This document shows positions 1 through 12,524 of a stretch of DNA of 20,741 nt, one piece after another. The stretch lies in assembly GCA_014904845.1 (NCBI GenBank), contig MU119759.1, positions 1 through 20,741 of the forward strand, written 5' to 3'. The stretch is from Acephala macrosclerotiorum. Its lineage: Eukaryota > Ascomycota > Leotiomycetes > Helotiales > Mollisiaceae. Each line of letters opens with the position of its first letter. Positions within the stretch are counted from its first letter, which is position 1. Made by a program: the position numbers and the translations under genes. Under the pieces are notes generated by a model. That model had not been told where the DNA came from and searched no databases. It saw only the letters and a list, made by a program, of their open reading frames with translations.

Positions 1-49
<49 letters not shown>
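1..49. repeat. Poly-A homopolymer at window edge
   Basis: Forty-nine consecutive A residues open the window. This could be the A-tail of a decayed retroelement whose body lies to the left, a genuine homopolymer in AT-rich DNA, or an assembly edge where reads stopped in a homopolymer. The sequence alone does not separate these. The next bases (taaatatactcgtaaaatac) already show the desert composition. Confidence 0.9.
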
Positions 50-51
<2 letters not shown>

Positions 52-1333
52 AATATACTCGTAAAATACAAATCGCGTTAAATATTATTTAATTAAAAAA
101 CAATATAAAAATATATTTTAAATTAATTAAATCAATCGTAATAATTCGATATAAAAAACGAAAAATTTAAAAAATATTTTTTTAATATAAAATTTCGAAA
201 ATACGTTTTTATTTCAAATATTAAAATATTAATATATTAAAAAAATATTTTATTAATTTTACAAAAAGAAATTTTTATATTATATTTTAAAAATTTAAAA
301 ATTTAATTAAAAAATTAATAACGAATTAATTGTTTTATATATCGAATTATTTATAAATTAAAATTTTTTTTTATAAATAATAAATCGATAATTATATTAT
401 TAATATTAATTTATTAAAATTAATAAAAAAACCTTTTTATATAAAATCTAATATTTAATTTAAACTTTTAAAAAAAAAAATTTTTATATATTATTTAATA
501 TTGAATATTATTTTAAATTAAAAAAAATATATTTATTTTTTTTTAAATTTATTTTTAATTAAAATTATTTTTTAAAATTTAAAATTAAATATATTATTAA
601 TTTTAATTATTATTTCAATAATTATATTTTTAATATTATTAATAATACTCGATTAAAAATATTTATTCGATTTAAAAAAAACTAATAATAATTTTAAAAA
701 TAAAAAACTTTAAACAATTATAAAAAAAAAATTGAATTTTCAAAATATTAAAAAAATTATTATTAATAAATCGATTAAAATATTTATTATATTATTAAAA
801 ATTTTAAAAAGAAATTATAAAAAAAAACTTAATAAATATATTTAAAAAAATATTAAAAATTTATTAAATTTATATAACGAATAATAATATTATAATAATA
901 ATTTTAAAATGAATAAAAAAAAACTTAAAAATAAAATAAAAATTATTATATAATATATTAAAACGATTATAAATTTATTAAATAAATTCGATTACAATTA
1001 ATATTAATAATTAATTACATTTTCAATATTAAATAAATATTAAAAAAATTTCGAATTTTTTTTCGAATTAATAAAAATATTTTTTTTTTAAAAAGAAATC
1101 GAAATAAAATAATAAAATTCAATTATATTCGAAAAATATAATTTGTAATAATAATATTTTTTTTAAATCGATTTTTACGTCGAATAATAAATATATATAA
1201 TTGTATATATTATAAAAAAATAATTAATAATAATTGTAATAATTTTATTATTTAATAATAAATACGAATTTAAAATAAATTTTATTTTATTTTATTTATT
1301 TTTTAAAATTTAAAAAAAATATAAAATTTTTTT
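50..1333. other. AT-rich, CpG-sparing gene desert, segment 1
   Basis: No open reading frame of useful length occurs on either strand, because TAA and TTA are dense in every frame. Most remaining C and G are in CpG. A fragment of repeat family R2 lies at 181-245. Otherwise I see only A/T runs and scattered CpGs, with slightly more CpGs around 1050-1200. I infer saturated RIP-type decay of unknown former sequence. Confidence 0.8.
181..245 (+). repeat. Repeat family R2, fragment
   Basis: The stretch starting tttaatataaaattt and running through aatacgtttttattt and aaatattaa matches the left end of the R2 copy at 1334. The match fades after about position 240. The shared central motif (about 197-222) recurs in the other R2 copies and, in reverse, at 11707-11732 and 14265-14290 next to family R3. 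The shared CpG in aatacgttt supports descent rather than A/T chance, but the fragment is short. Confidence 0.5.
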
Positions 1334-1645
1334 TAATATAAAATTTTATTAAAAATACGTTTTTATTTAAAATATTAAAAAATTTATAAATTTTTTAATA
1401 TTTATTATTTAATAAAATTTAAACTTTTTATTTTAATTTTAAATATTTATAAAACGTTTAAATTAAAAAATTTAATTTGAAATTTAATATTAAAAAAAAT
1501 TACTAAAATTAAAAATTTTATAATTTTTTATAAAATCGTTTTTACGAAATTTACAAAGTAAAATATATATCGAATAAATAAAAAAAATTTCGTTTATTAA
1601 TTAATTCGTTTATAAATCGACGAACGAATTTCTTTTTTTAAAACG
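1334..1645 (+). repeat. Repeat family R2, copy 1
   Basis: This decayed dispersed repeat aligns by eye with 2345-2607 in the same orientation and with 11259-11512 in reverse. Shared landmarks in order are an aatacgtttttattt block near 1354, a taaaatttaaa block near 1415, ataattttttataaaat near 1520, aaaatatatatcga near 1560, and ttcgtttatt followed by attcgtttataaatcg near 1590-1619. This copy also keeps cgacgaacgaattt near 1619-1631. There is no coding capacity. It was probably part of a transposon whose class cannot now be read. Confidence 0.7.
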
Positions 1646-2344
1646 AAAAAAATATTTTAAATATACGAATAATTAAAAATTAAAACGACGCAATTTATAA
1701 TATTTTTTTTTACGACGATTAAAATATTATCGAATTAAATTTTATATTAATTTTATAAAAAAGAAATTTAATTAAAATAAAAATAAAAAAATATATATAA
1801 AAAATATATATAATAAAAAATAATAAAATTAAAAAATTTTTTTTTTTTAAAACGATTTTTTTTAAAAAAAATTTATTTAATTAATATTATATAAAATTAT
1901 TATAATATTATAAAAAGTTTATAATATAATTAATATAATTATAAAATTTTATTTTTTTATTTTTTTAAACGAACGATTTTTTATAATCGTTTTATAAATA
2001 TTAAATTTTTAAATTATAAAATTATTTATTAAATTTACAATTAAATAAAAATTATTAATATCGAAATATATATACGTAATTATTATATATTTTAATTAAA
2101 AAAAACTAATATAAAAATTAAAAATATATTAATATTTTTAATTTCAAATTAAATATTTTAAATAATTAAAACTTTTTTTTATTTAATATATAAAATTTAT
2201 AATTATTAAACGTAATATATTAATATATTTAAATATTTTTATATTATTAATAATAAAATAATAAAATATAATTATAAAAATTTTAAATATATTTTTGTTT
2301 TAAATATTAAATCAAATAATTTAAATTAATTAAATCGATTATAA
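1646..2344. other. AT-rich gene desert, segment 2
   Basis: Bases between two R2 copies. They carry a few CpGs, including aaaacgacgcaa near 1682 and tacgacga near 1711. No reading frame, RNA gene or clear structure is visible. It may be decayed internal sequence between two same-orientation R2 copies about 1.0 kb apart, but no pair of matching edges fixes this. Confidence 0.65.
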
Positions 2345-2607
2345 TAAATATATTTTTATTTAAAATATTAATAAATTTATTAATTTATTTATTTTATTAT
2401 TCGATAAAATTTAAAATTATTATTTTGTTTTTAAATATTTATAAAATGTTTAAATTAAAAATTAAAATAAAACAAAATTATTAAAATTATTAAAATTAAA
2501 AAATTTATAATTTTTTATAAAATTTATAAAATAAAATATATATTAAAAAAAAATTCGTTTATTATTAATTCGTTTATAAATCGTTAAATAAACTTTTTTT
2601 AAAATCA
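2345..2607 (+). repeat. Repeat family R2, copy 2
   Basis: Aligned with R2 copy 1, with the same order of blocks ending in ttcgtttattattaattcg and tttataaatcgtta. The leading motif reads atatattttt where copy 1 has atacgttttt, so a CpG present in copy 1 is TpA here. The copy-1 segment cgtttttacgaaatttacaaag is shortened to a few A/T bases. It is the most decayed of the long R2 copies. Confidence 0.7.
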
Positions 2608-5600
2608 AAATTTTTTTTATTATAATCGAATAATTTTAAATATAAAATTTTATTAAAAAATTGAAATCGAATATTTTATAAATAATAAAAATAAATAATT
2701 TATTTAATTTAAATATAAAATACTTATTAATTTTTATAATTATTAATATAGTTTTAAATAATTAAATTTTTTTTAAATAAAATTAATTAATTATAAAAAC
2801 AAATAATATATTTTTTAAATATTTATTATATTATATTATATTTTTTAAAAATAAATAAATTAAAATTATTATTTATATAAAAATCGAAAAATATATTAAA
2901 AAATTTTAATAATAAAAATTTAAAAATTTAAAAATAAACATTTAATAATAATTATTTTTAAAAAAAAATATAATAATTTTTTTATATTATTAATTAAATT
3001 AATTAATTATTTTAAATATTTTAAATAATAATTTTTTTAATAATAAATTTGAATTTAATTCGATTTTGTATTAATAATATTAATTTAATAATATTAAAAA
3101 TAATTATAATAAATATATTAATAATTATAAATTTTTTTAAATTTTTTAATTTTCAATTTTTAAATAATTTTTTTATATTTTATTTTTTTGAAATAAATAA
3201 TATTTTATAAAAATATTATTAAAAATTTTAATTTAAATTTTTTTTTATTTATTATTTATTATTTATTATTTTTTTAATTTTTTAATAAAACTTAAAAAGA
3301 AATTATTATAATATATATTAATATAAATTTTTTAAAAATTATTAATATATTTTTAAAAAAAACTTTTAATAAAAATTAATTAAAATTTTTTTTTTAATTT
3401 TTTTTAATTATAATTATAATATTAATTTATATTTTTATATATTTTTTAAATTTATAATATTAATAATATTATTTATTTTAATTACATTTTAATATTAATA
3501 TATTAATAATCGTATTATAATATTAAATTATAAATATTATATATAAAATTTAAAAATTAAAATCGAATAATATATAAAATAAAAATTTTATATCGTAAAA
3601 TTAAATATTTTAAAATATTATATTAAATCGATTTTTAAAACAATATATAATATTAAAATAAATAAAAATATTTAATATTTAAAAAAAAAAATAATAAATA
3701 ATAAATATTATTAATTAAAAAATATAATTATATATTTTTTAATTAATTTTTTTTTTATTTATAATTTTTTTAATTATAATATTATATTTTTTTTTATATA
3801 TTAATTAATTATTAATAATATTATCGATTTACTAATAATACGTATTACGTAATAATTGCATATTTAAAATTTTAACGTTCAATTAATAATCGATTAATAA
3901 ATAAATTCAAATTTATAAAAATTTTAAAAATTTTAATTATAAACGATTATATACGATTTTTAAATAATTAAATTTTAATTAATTAAATTTTTTTAATTTT
4001 TAAATATTTTAAAACTTTTAATATCGAGTAATATAATTACTCGTATATTAAATTAATATTTTTACGCGTATAAATTTTATTTGAATTAATCGATTTTATA
4101 ATTAGATTTTAAATAATATTAATATTTTCAATTTTTATTTTTATTTATTTTTTCGATATTTTTAATAATTGATTGAATAAAGTACGATTATTAGTTTATA
4201 TATAACTCTTAATAAAAAACATTAAAAATTTCGTAGTTTTTAATTTTATAATTTAATATTTTAATATGTACTCGAGAAATTTATTTGAAATTTTTATAAT
4301 AAATTTAATTAATATTATAAATTACAAATTTCAAATATTTAAATATTTAATTTTAAATTAATATTCGATTAATATTATTAATATTAAAACAAAAATAATT
4401 AATTAACGAATTAATAATATTAATAATATATGTATTTTTCAATAAAATAATTAATAAAAGATTTTTTTTTAATAAATTATAATTTCTTTTATATTAAAAT
4501 TTAAATATTTAATAAAATTCAAATTAAATTTTTTAAAAAAAAAAATTTTTTTATTTAATAATATTATAATTAATTTTAATATTCGATTAAATTTTATATT
4601 TTTATTAATAAAAATATTTTAATTCGTTTTTTTAATTTATATAAAAATAAAAAATTATTTAATTAAATTCGTATTAATAATTAAAAAAAAATTCGTTTTA
4701 TTATTTTGTATTTCAAATTTTATTATTTATTATTTATAAAAAAAGATTTTTTTTAATAATAATAATATTATTAATTCTTATATTTTATATTATTTTTTAA
4801 ATTATATATTTTTTATAAATTATATTTTAATATATTTAATTATTATATAATTAAAAAATTTAAATCAATTATTTTAAAACGTTTAAATTATTTAATTATT
4901 ATAATTAAAAATATTTTTAAAAACGTAAAAAATATTATAAAAATATTTTATTATTTTATTAAATTTCAATCGTATTTTTTAATTTATAATTATTATTATT
5001 ATTAAATATTTATTAAATATTTTTATTAGTACGTATTATAATTAAAATTATTTTATTAATAAAAAAATAATTAAAAATTTTTAAATTTTTAAATAAATTT
5101 TTATTAATTTTATTTATAATATTTTTATTATTATTTTTTTATTTAATTTTTAAATATATTTTTATTATAATAATTTAATTAATTATATTATAAATAATTA
5201 ATATAATAATAAAAAATATAAATTTTTTTAAATTAATATTTCGAATTTTATTTTTTCAAATTTTTAAATAATATTATTAATAATAATATAATAAATATAA
5301 ATATATTTAATTATAATTTTATTATTTTTAAAATAATATTATTTTAAAATTATTTTAAATTTCAATTTTATATTTTAATATAAATTTAATAAAAAATTTA
5401 ATAAATTTTTTATAATAATATATTAAATATTTTTTATAAACGTTTTTTCAATATTATAATCTTTATAAAAAATCTTATAATAATTAATAAATTTTATCAT
5501 ATTACGTTTATTATAATATAATATCAAATATTTTTTTAAAAATATTTTAATTTAATTAAAATTATATTCAAAATCGATATTTATAAATATATTTTATAAT

Positions 5601-5631
5601 ATTATTAATTTATTAAATAATTCGATTTTTT
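2608..5631. other. AT-rich gene desert, segment 3, with a 208-nt C/G-free run
   Basis: No gene or RNA is visible. Bases 5034-5241 contain no C or G at all (208 nt), the longest such run I found. A CpG-richer patch at about 3830-4280 carries two overlapping 10-bp palindromes (AATACGTATT at 3837-3846 and ATTACGTAAT at 3844-3853) and a perfect hairpin at 4025-4043. The patch is most simply a block with more ancestral CpG, perhaps former coding sequence of a transposon, but all frames are closed by stops and no product can be inferred. Confidence 0.75.
4025..4043. repeat. Perfect 8-bp-stem hairpin
   Basis: The arms cgagtaat (4025-4032) and attactcg (4036-4043) are exact inverse complements around an ata loop. 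Both arms include a CpG and a non-CpG C or G, which is rare in the desert. No neighbouring gene gives it a terminator role, so I call it only an inverted repeat. Confidence 0.75.
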
Positions 5632-5872
5632 TTAATTAATATTAATATTATTAAAAATATTAAAAATTATTAATAACGATTAATTAAACGTATATAAATT
5701 TTTTTTTTTAATTTTTAATATACGTATTAATTTATAATTAATTAAAATTATTTAAAAAATGAAATTCGAAATATAAAAATTTTATTTCGAAAATCAAAAT
5801 AAAATAATATTAATTATATACGATTTCGAAACGTATATAAACATTATATAATATTTATTTCGATATTAATAA
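5632..5872 (+). repeat. Repeat family R1, copy 1
   Basis: About 240 bp align with 10580-10812 in the same orientation and with 17228-17462 and 20040-20195 in reverse. Landmarks are taaacgtatat near 5686, a long block through attaatttataattaattaaaa (5726 onward), attcgaaatataaaa (5764), atttcgaaaa (about 5783) and aaaataatattaattatata (about 5801). The close order and spacing of CpG landmarks across four copies makes chance similarity of A/T sequence unlikely. There is no coding capacity; the element class is unknown. Confidence 0.8.
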
Positions 5873-8800
5873 TTTTTTTTTATAATAAAAATATTATTAT
5901 TTTTAATAATTTAAACGAATAAAAAAATTTTTTATTATATATTATAAATATATATAATTTATTAATTTCAATATAAATAAAATATTAAAAAAATAAAAAT
6001 CATATAATCAAATATTAAAAATATTATTAATTCATTAATATTATTTTTAAAATTTATCGAAGTTTATAAATTTCAAATTTAAATTTTTTTTTTATTTTTA
6101 ATTTAAAATTTCAAATAATAATAATATTAAAAATCAAAAAAATTTTATTTATTTTTTTTATTTATTTTTTATTTAATTTCTTTTTATCGTTTTTTTTTAA
6201 TTTCTTTTTTTATTCGTATTTTAAAATAATTAATATTTAAAAAACTTTTTAAAATTTTATTAAATTGTTTTAATTAAATATTTGTAAAATAAATACAAAT
6301 TAATATATATAATAATCGAAATATTAAAAAAAGCGAATTATTTTACGATTATATTTATAATAAATTTAATTATTATTATTATATTGATTTTTTTTATTAT
6401 TTTATATATTTTTAAAATTAATACGTTTTTAATAATTTGTTTATTTTTTAATAAAATTATAATAAATAAATAAAAGTTTTATTTTGAATTTTTTATTATT
6501 TTTTTTATTTTCGTTTATAAAAATAATTTTATATTTAATTTAAAAATTAAAAATTTTATTATTTACAAACGATTTAACGATAAAAATAAAAATTTTTATT
6601 ATTAATAAATTTAATATAATATATTTAAATTTTCGATTTAAATTTTTTATTTTTTATTCGAAATTTTTATTCAATATAATAATTTTAATTTATAATTTTA
6701 ATAATTTAAATTAATATATATTTATTAAAAATTAATAAAATTTCTAATATAAATTTTTTTTTAAATTTTATTACGAATTTAATTTTTTTAAATTAATTTT
6801 TTTTTAAAAATAAATTTTTTTTTTTATTAATATAAATATATTATTTATTTGTATTTTAATAATATTAAATTTTTTTTTTTCGATTGTAATTAAAAAACAA
6901 AAATCGTATATAAACGTAATTATTAACAATTTTTTTATAATATTTTTAATATATAATTTATTAATAAATTTTTATTTTAATAATTTTATATAATAATTTT
7001 AAAATTATTATAATAATATTTAATAAATACGCGAGTATTAATTGTTAAAAATTAATTATTAATTATATATAAATTTAAATAATATTATAAAATTATATTT
7101 TAATTGTTTTATTTAAAAATTAAATTAAAAAAAATATTAATACAATAATAATTCGTTAATTAATTTTTTAAATAATTGAAAATTATATAAAAAAAAAAAA
7201 TTTTTATTATTATATTTTTAAATTATTAATTTTAATTTTTCGTACGAATTATTAATAATTTTAATTTTAATTTTATTAATTAATTTCAAATTAAAAATAC
7301 GAATTTTAATATATTTAATAAAATAAAATTTAATAAATAGAAAAACTTTTTTTATAATTAAATTATTGATTTTTTTTATTAAAATTCTTCGAATAATATT
7401 TCGAATATAATAATTATATTTTTTTATAATTATAATAAGAATTTTTTATTAATTTTTTTTAATTTTTAATAATAATAATAAACGTATTATTGAATTTTTA
7501 ATTATTATTATCGTTTTTAACGAATTAATAATATTTATTTCGTTATAATTTTTTATTAAATAATTTTTTATTATTATATAATTTTTTCGATCGTTTTTAA
7601 TCGTATTATTCTATTAATAATTTATTATTTAAATTTTTTTAATTTAATTAATAAATGAAAAAATATATAAAAAAAATTTTATTAATAATTTTTTTATAAA
7701 AACTTTTTTTATATAGTATAATTTAATTATTATCAAATAAAATTTAATTAATTTATAAAATATATTAATTGTATATATTTTTTTATTTATTATTAATAAT
7801 TTGTATAAATTTTTTTTCTTATTAAATATATATATTTAAAAAAAATTAATAAATTTAAAATTTTGTATTTAAATTATTTTTTATTATAAATATATTTATA
7901 ATTTATTATTCGACGTATAAACGTTATATTTTTTTAATAATTGTATAAATTATTTTAATTTTTTTAATTATTAATAAAAATAATATATTTTTATTAATTA
8001 TTTTAAAAAAGATTTTAAAAATTAATAATATAAATACAATTTTATTTAATTTTATTAAATCGTTTATTATTTTAATTATTATTTGTAAAATTAATTTTTT
8101 ATTAATTTATTTATTAATAAATTTATTTCGAATAATTTCGTAAATTTATTATAATAAATTATAATATTTTTTATATTTTTTTTATATTATTATAAATTTT
8201 AATAAATATTTTTTTAATTTTAATTATTATTATTTTTATATTATAAACAAAATAATTTAATAGTTTTTAATATATATCGATTTAATATATTTAAAAAATA
8301 TTTTGTATTATTTTTATAAATATTATTTTTATAAATTTAATTATTTAAAATATTATTATTAAATTTATTATTTATAAAATCGATTTTTCATTTAAATATA
8401 AAATTTTAATAATAATAAAATAATTAAATTTATAATCGTTTTATAAAATAAATTTGAAATTTTTAAATAATTTTTCGTGTATTTAATAATAATAATAATA
8501 TTTAATATTTATATTATAATTTATACGTTGAAAATTTTTTAATAAATATCGTATTAATAAATAATCGAATAATTAATATAATTATTATAATTCGATTTTA
8601 ATAAAATAATTTTATTAATATAATAATATAATTTTTTTATTAAATCGAATTTTATAAACGTTAATTATTAATATATTTAATTAAATTTTATTATCGATTT
8701 TTTATAATACTTGAAATTATAATTAATTATTAATTAATATTTTTATAATATTATTATTTAATATAATTTTTTAAAATTTTTTAAACGAATATCGATTTTT

Positions 8801-10579
8801 AAATATAAATATTAAATTTTTATTAAATTATTATAAAAAAAATTTTAATATTCTTTTTTTCATAATAATATAATAAATAAATTAATTATTTAAAATAATT
8901 ATTATTTAAATATTATTAATTTTTTTAAATTCGATAAATAAAATTTTAATTTTTAATTTTTATTTTTATATTTATTAATAATTAATCGATTTTTTTAATT
9001 TTATCGTTTTTTAAAAAAAAATTTATATTTTTATATTTAATAATAAATTATTATAATATTACGATTAATAATATATTAAACGTATTATTAAAATTTAAAA
9101 TATATTTATTATTGTTTTTTTATTATATATTTTATTAATTAATAATTAAATTTTTTTTTTAATAAAATTTCTTTTAATATTTGCGATTTATATAATAATT
9201 ATTACGATCTCGAGATAATTTTTTGTTTTTTTTATCGTATTAAAAAAATCGAGAAATTGAAATTATTTTATATTTATATTTTTTATCGCGTTTTTTATAT
9301 ATTTAATTGATTTAATTTTAATCGATTTTATTTTAATTTTTTTATTTTTTTAAAAATTGTAATTGAAATTATTATTATATTATTATATTTTTTATAAACG
9401 TATAATAATATTAATCGCGAATTATAATTTAATATAAACGTTTTTAAATATATTTACAAATTTATAAAATATTAAATTATATTTTTCGATATTTTAATAA
9501 ACGTTAATAATTTAATCTCGAAAATTGTATTTCATATAATATTCGTTAAATAAATTATATTAAATTTATTAAAATTAATCGAAAAATAATTAAAAAATAT
9601 TTTAATTTAATCTTCGATTAATTAATTATAATAATCCGTAATAATATAATTTTTTGCTATAAAAATATATATAATTATTAATTTTTATTTATTTTGAAAA
9701 ATATTCGAATTATATTTATTATTATTATAAAATTATAATTTTTTTTTATTATTTTATAAACTTTTTAAAAAATTTTAAATTCTCGAATAAATTTTTTATT
9801 TATTAATATTAATATTCTTTTAATAAATGTTTAAATTTTTTTTAAAATATATTTAAAAAAAATTATTGATATATATATTTTTTTTACAAAATTTTATTAT
9901 ATATAAAATATATTCGTTTATTTGTTATTTTTTAATATCGTTTTTTATAAAATCGAATTTTTATTTTATTTTATTTTATTATATTTATATTTTAATTTTT
10001 TTTGATTTTTTGATTATTTTAATTTTTATTTATATTTTATCGATAATTTTATTTAATCGATATATAAATATTTTAAACGTTTTATAAAAATTTTACGTAT
10101 ATTTTACAAGTAATTAATTTTATAAACGATTTAAAACGAATAATAAAATAAATAAAAAAACGAATAAAAATAAAGATTTCATATAATCGTAAAACGATAT
10201 AATTATATAATTGATCGATTAATTTATAATTATAAAAAATAAATAAATTCGATTAAAATAAAAAATAATTAAATATTATTTTAAATGAAATTCAAAATCG
10301 AATAATATTTTTTATTAAATGCGAACGATTATTATTTTCTTCGAGTTTATAAACGATTTTATTTTGTATAATAAATACAAAGTTAAATTAATTATTTAAA
10401 AATACGAACTTTTTTATAATTGATTTTTTTAAGTTTTTAAAAATTAAAATTTTTTTAAAAATTTATTTTTATAAAAAATAATTAAATTTTTATAATTTAA
10501 TAATATTTAAAAGCGTAATATCGATTTTTTTAATATTATTTTATATTGAAATTTATATTTTGTAATTTTTTTTTTTAAA
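5873..10579. other. AT-rich gene desert, segment 4
   Basis: No supported gene is present. Small structures seen are a 5-bp-stem hairpin with a gcga loop at 7026-7039 (aatac/gtatt), a 10-bp palindrome ATCTCGAGAT at 9207-9216, and a somewhat CpG-richer stretch at about 9180-9560. A 73-codon open frame near 9866-10087 encodes almost only I, F, Y, L and N and is judged spurious. The whole stretch reads as saturated decay of unknown sequence. Confidence 0.75.
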
Positions 10580-10812
10580 TAGATTTTTATTAATTCGTAA
10601 TTAAAAATTACTAATAATAATTAATCAAACGTATATAAAATTCTTTTTAATTTTTAGTATAGGTATTAATTTATAATTAATTAAAATTATTTAAAAAATA
10701 AAATTCGAAATATAAAATTTTTATTTCGAAAATAAAAATAAAATAATATTAATTATATATAATTTTAAATCGTACGTAAATATTATATAATATTTGTTTC
10801 GATAATTAATAA
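10580..10812 (+). repeat. Repeat family R1, copy 2
   Basis: This matches R1 copy 1 nearly block for block, from taattaatcaaacgtatata (about 10618) through aaaattcgaaatataaaa (about 10700), atttcgaaaa and aaaataatattaattatata to gtttcgata (about 10796). It retains agtataggt where copy 1 reads aatatacgt, and caaacg where copy 1 reads taaacg, so it is slightly less decayed at places. The left edge beyond about 10600 is uncertain. Confidence 0.8.
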
Positions 10813-11258
10813 ATTAAAAAATATATATTTTATAATAAATATAATTAAATTTGATTTAAAAATTATTAAAATATAATAAATACGTTTATTATTATTAAAT
10901 TTAATTATATAAATATTTTTTCGAATTTCGAATTTATAAATTAATATTTTAAATTTGAAAATTAATTTAAATAATATATTATTATTATTAATATTTTTTT
11001 CGTATTTATATAAACGTTAATTATATAATTTTTTTATTAATAAATTTAATTAATTATAATTAAAAATCGAAAATATATATTTATAATTAAATATTTTAAT
11101 TTTTTAAATTTATATATTTTAATTAATTTAAACGTTTTTAAATTGTTTAAACGATTTTTAAATTAAAATTAATTTAATAAAATATAATATTTTTAATAAT
11201 ATTCTTTTAATTGAATTAATTATATTTAAAATAAAAAAAAAAATTTTTATTTTTTTTT
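10813..11258. other. AT-rich gene desert, segment 5
   Basis: Decayed sequence between R1 copy 2 and the inverted R2 copy. It holds a few CpGs (tttcgaatttcgaatt near 10920) and no readable frame, RNA or structured repeat. Confidence 0.65.
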
Positions 11259-11314
11259 AAAAAAAACTCGTTTAATATTTCGTTAAACGAATTAATAATA
11301 AACGAGTTTTTTTT
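11259..11314. repeat. Perfect 16-bp inverted repeat with nested hairpin
   Basis: The arm at 11259-11274 (A8, ctcg, ttta) is the exact inverse complement of 11299-11314 (taaacgag, T8). The 24-nt spacer has its own small inverted repeat, ttcgtt/aacgaa at 11279-11291. Other R2 copies keep only one arm in recognisable form (attcgttta blocks), so this may be an internal palindrome or a terminal structure of the R2 ancestor. The A8/T8 tails resemble a terminator stem, but no transcript is evident. Confidence 0.8.
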
Positions 11315-11345
11315 ATTCGACGTATATTTTATTTTATAAATCTCG

Positions 11346-11359
11346 TAAAAACGTTTTTA
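11346..11359. repeat. 14-bp palindrome centred on CpG
   Basis: The sequence taaaaacgttttta is fully self-complementary. In R2 copy 1 the matching place reads taaaatcgttttta (about 1530-1543), so the symmetry is not strictly kept across the family. Confidence 0.65.
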
Positions 11360-11686
11360 TAAAAAATTTTAAAAATTTGAATTTAAATATTTTATAAAAA
11401 CTTAAAATTAAAATAATAATTTAAATTTTATCGAATAATAAATTTAATAAATTAATAAACTTTTTAATATTTAAAATAAAAACGTATTTATTATAAAATT
11501 TTATATTATTAAAAAAAAATTTTTTAAAATTTTTATTTTTTATATTAAATTATTATAATCGATTTAATCGATTTAAATTATTTTATTTAATATATAATTT
11601 AAAAAAAAACCTTTTAAAATTTATTTTTAAAATTACGTAATTATAAAAATATTTAATATTTAAATAAATATTTTAATATTTTTTAT

Positions 11687-11835
11687 CGAAAAAAACAATT
11701 ATTAATTTTAATATTTAAAATAAAAACATATTTAAAAAAGTTTTATAATTTTTATTTTTATTAAATATAATTATATTTTATTAATTTACGTAATAAAGAA
11801 TTAATAAAAACATTTAAAAATTAAAATTTAATAAA
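11687..11835 (+). repeat. Repeat family R3, copy a
   Basis: About 145 bp align with 14310-14452 in the same orientation. Shared blocks are ttattaattttaat, ttaaaataa, atatttaaaaaa, attttattaaata, attatattttattaattta, taataa, and attaataaaa. The two copies trade CpGs: here caatta where copy b has cgatta, and aaatataatta where copy b has aaatacgatta, while this copy keeps tttacgtaat where b has tttatataat. Each copy thus decayed separately from a common ancestor. Confidence 0.75.
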
Positions 11836-12022
11836 ATTTAATTAAATTTTAATTTATTTTTAAATATTTTAATTAAAATTTAATATAATTATTTATTACA
11901 ATTAAATTAAATTATTAATAATTTAATTATTATTTTAAAAATATAATAAATTTTTAAAATTTATTATAAAAAATTTAAAACGATATTAATATATAATATA
12001 TTAAATAAAAATAAAAAAATAA

Positions 12023-12046
12023 AATAATAATAATAATAATAATAAT
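12023..12046. repeat. (AAT)8 microsatellite
   Basis: Eight uninterrupted trinucleotide units. In DNA this poor in G and C such runs arise easily by slippage, so no function is implied. Confidence 0.9.
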
Positions 12047-12193
12047 AAAAACGAAATTAAATATAATATTTAATATAATATTAATAAAAATTTTAAAATT
12101 AATAATAAAATTATAATAATTATTTTTAAAATTTTAAATAATATTATCAATAAATTATAAATATGTAATATTATTTAAATTTATATAAAAAAT

Positions 12194-12222
12194 CGTATTA
12201 TTATATTTATAAGAATAATACG
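12194..12222. repeat. 9-bp-stem inverted repeat
   Basis: The arms cgtattatt and aataatacg pair exactly across an 11-nt spacer. Each arm is bounded by a CpG. It lies about 200 bp left of the proposed island element and is not linked to a gene. Confidence 0.65.
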
Positions 12223-12524
12223 TTATAATTAATTTATTAATACGAATACGAATAACTATTTCGAAAATTTGAAACGATAATTAAAAAAAAATTTAATATT
12301 TATAATTATTTTTAAATATATTAATAAAAAAATTTATTTATAAAATATATTAAATTTTTTAAATTTTTTTATTTTAATTTGTATAATATTTTAAATTTTA
12401 TTAAAAAATATTATATTAATAATTCTATAGGAATTATAATAAATAAAATATTTAAAATTTAAATAAAAACAAAAAAATACAAATATTTTTTTCAATACTC
12501 GATACACATTTTGCTCCGTAGGCC

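Larger units (their letters stand above)
11259..11512 (-). repeat. Repeat family R2, copy 3 (inverted)
   Basis: Read on the minus strand this copy follows R2 copy 1 closely: tataaaattttat, then aaatacgtttttatttt, a cgataaaattt block, ttttttataaaaacgttttta, cgagatttataaa, aaaatatacgtcgaataaa, and ctcgtttattattaattcg. It is the least decayed R2 copy: it keeps tacgtcga where others read tatcga or tatta, and ctcg where others read ttcg or ctaa. It therefore gives the best view of the ancestor. A nested inverted repeat forms its left end. Confidence 0.75.
11836..12419. other. AT-rich gene desert, segment 6
   Basis: No gene is visible between R3 copy a and the G+C-rich island element. It contains an (AAT)8 microsatellite and a 9-bp-stem inverted repeat (cgtattatt at 12194-12202 and aataatacg at 12214-12222, 11-nt spacer). 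Confidence 0.65.

Noticed and set aside
9866..10087. 73-codon open reading frame on the plus strand
   Set aside because: The translation is almost entirely I, F, Y, L and N with no domain, in a saturated AT desert; such frames arise by chance where TAA is briefly out of phase.
11261..11314. Rho-independent terminator
   Set aside because: The stem followed by T8 has the right look, but the stem is long and AT-rich, lies in a repeat copy, and there is no gene upstream on either strand.
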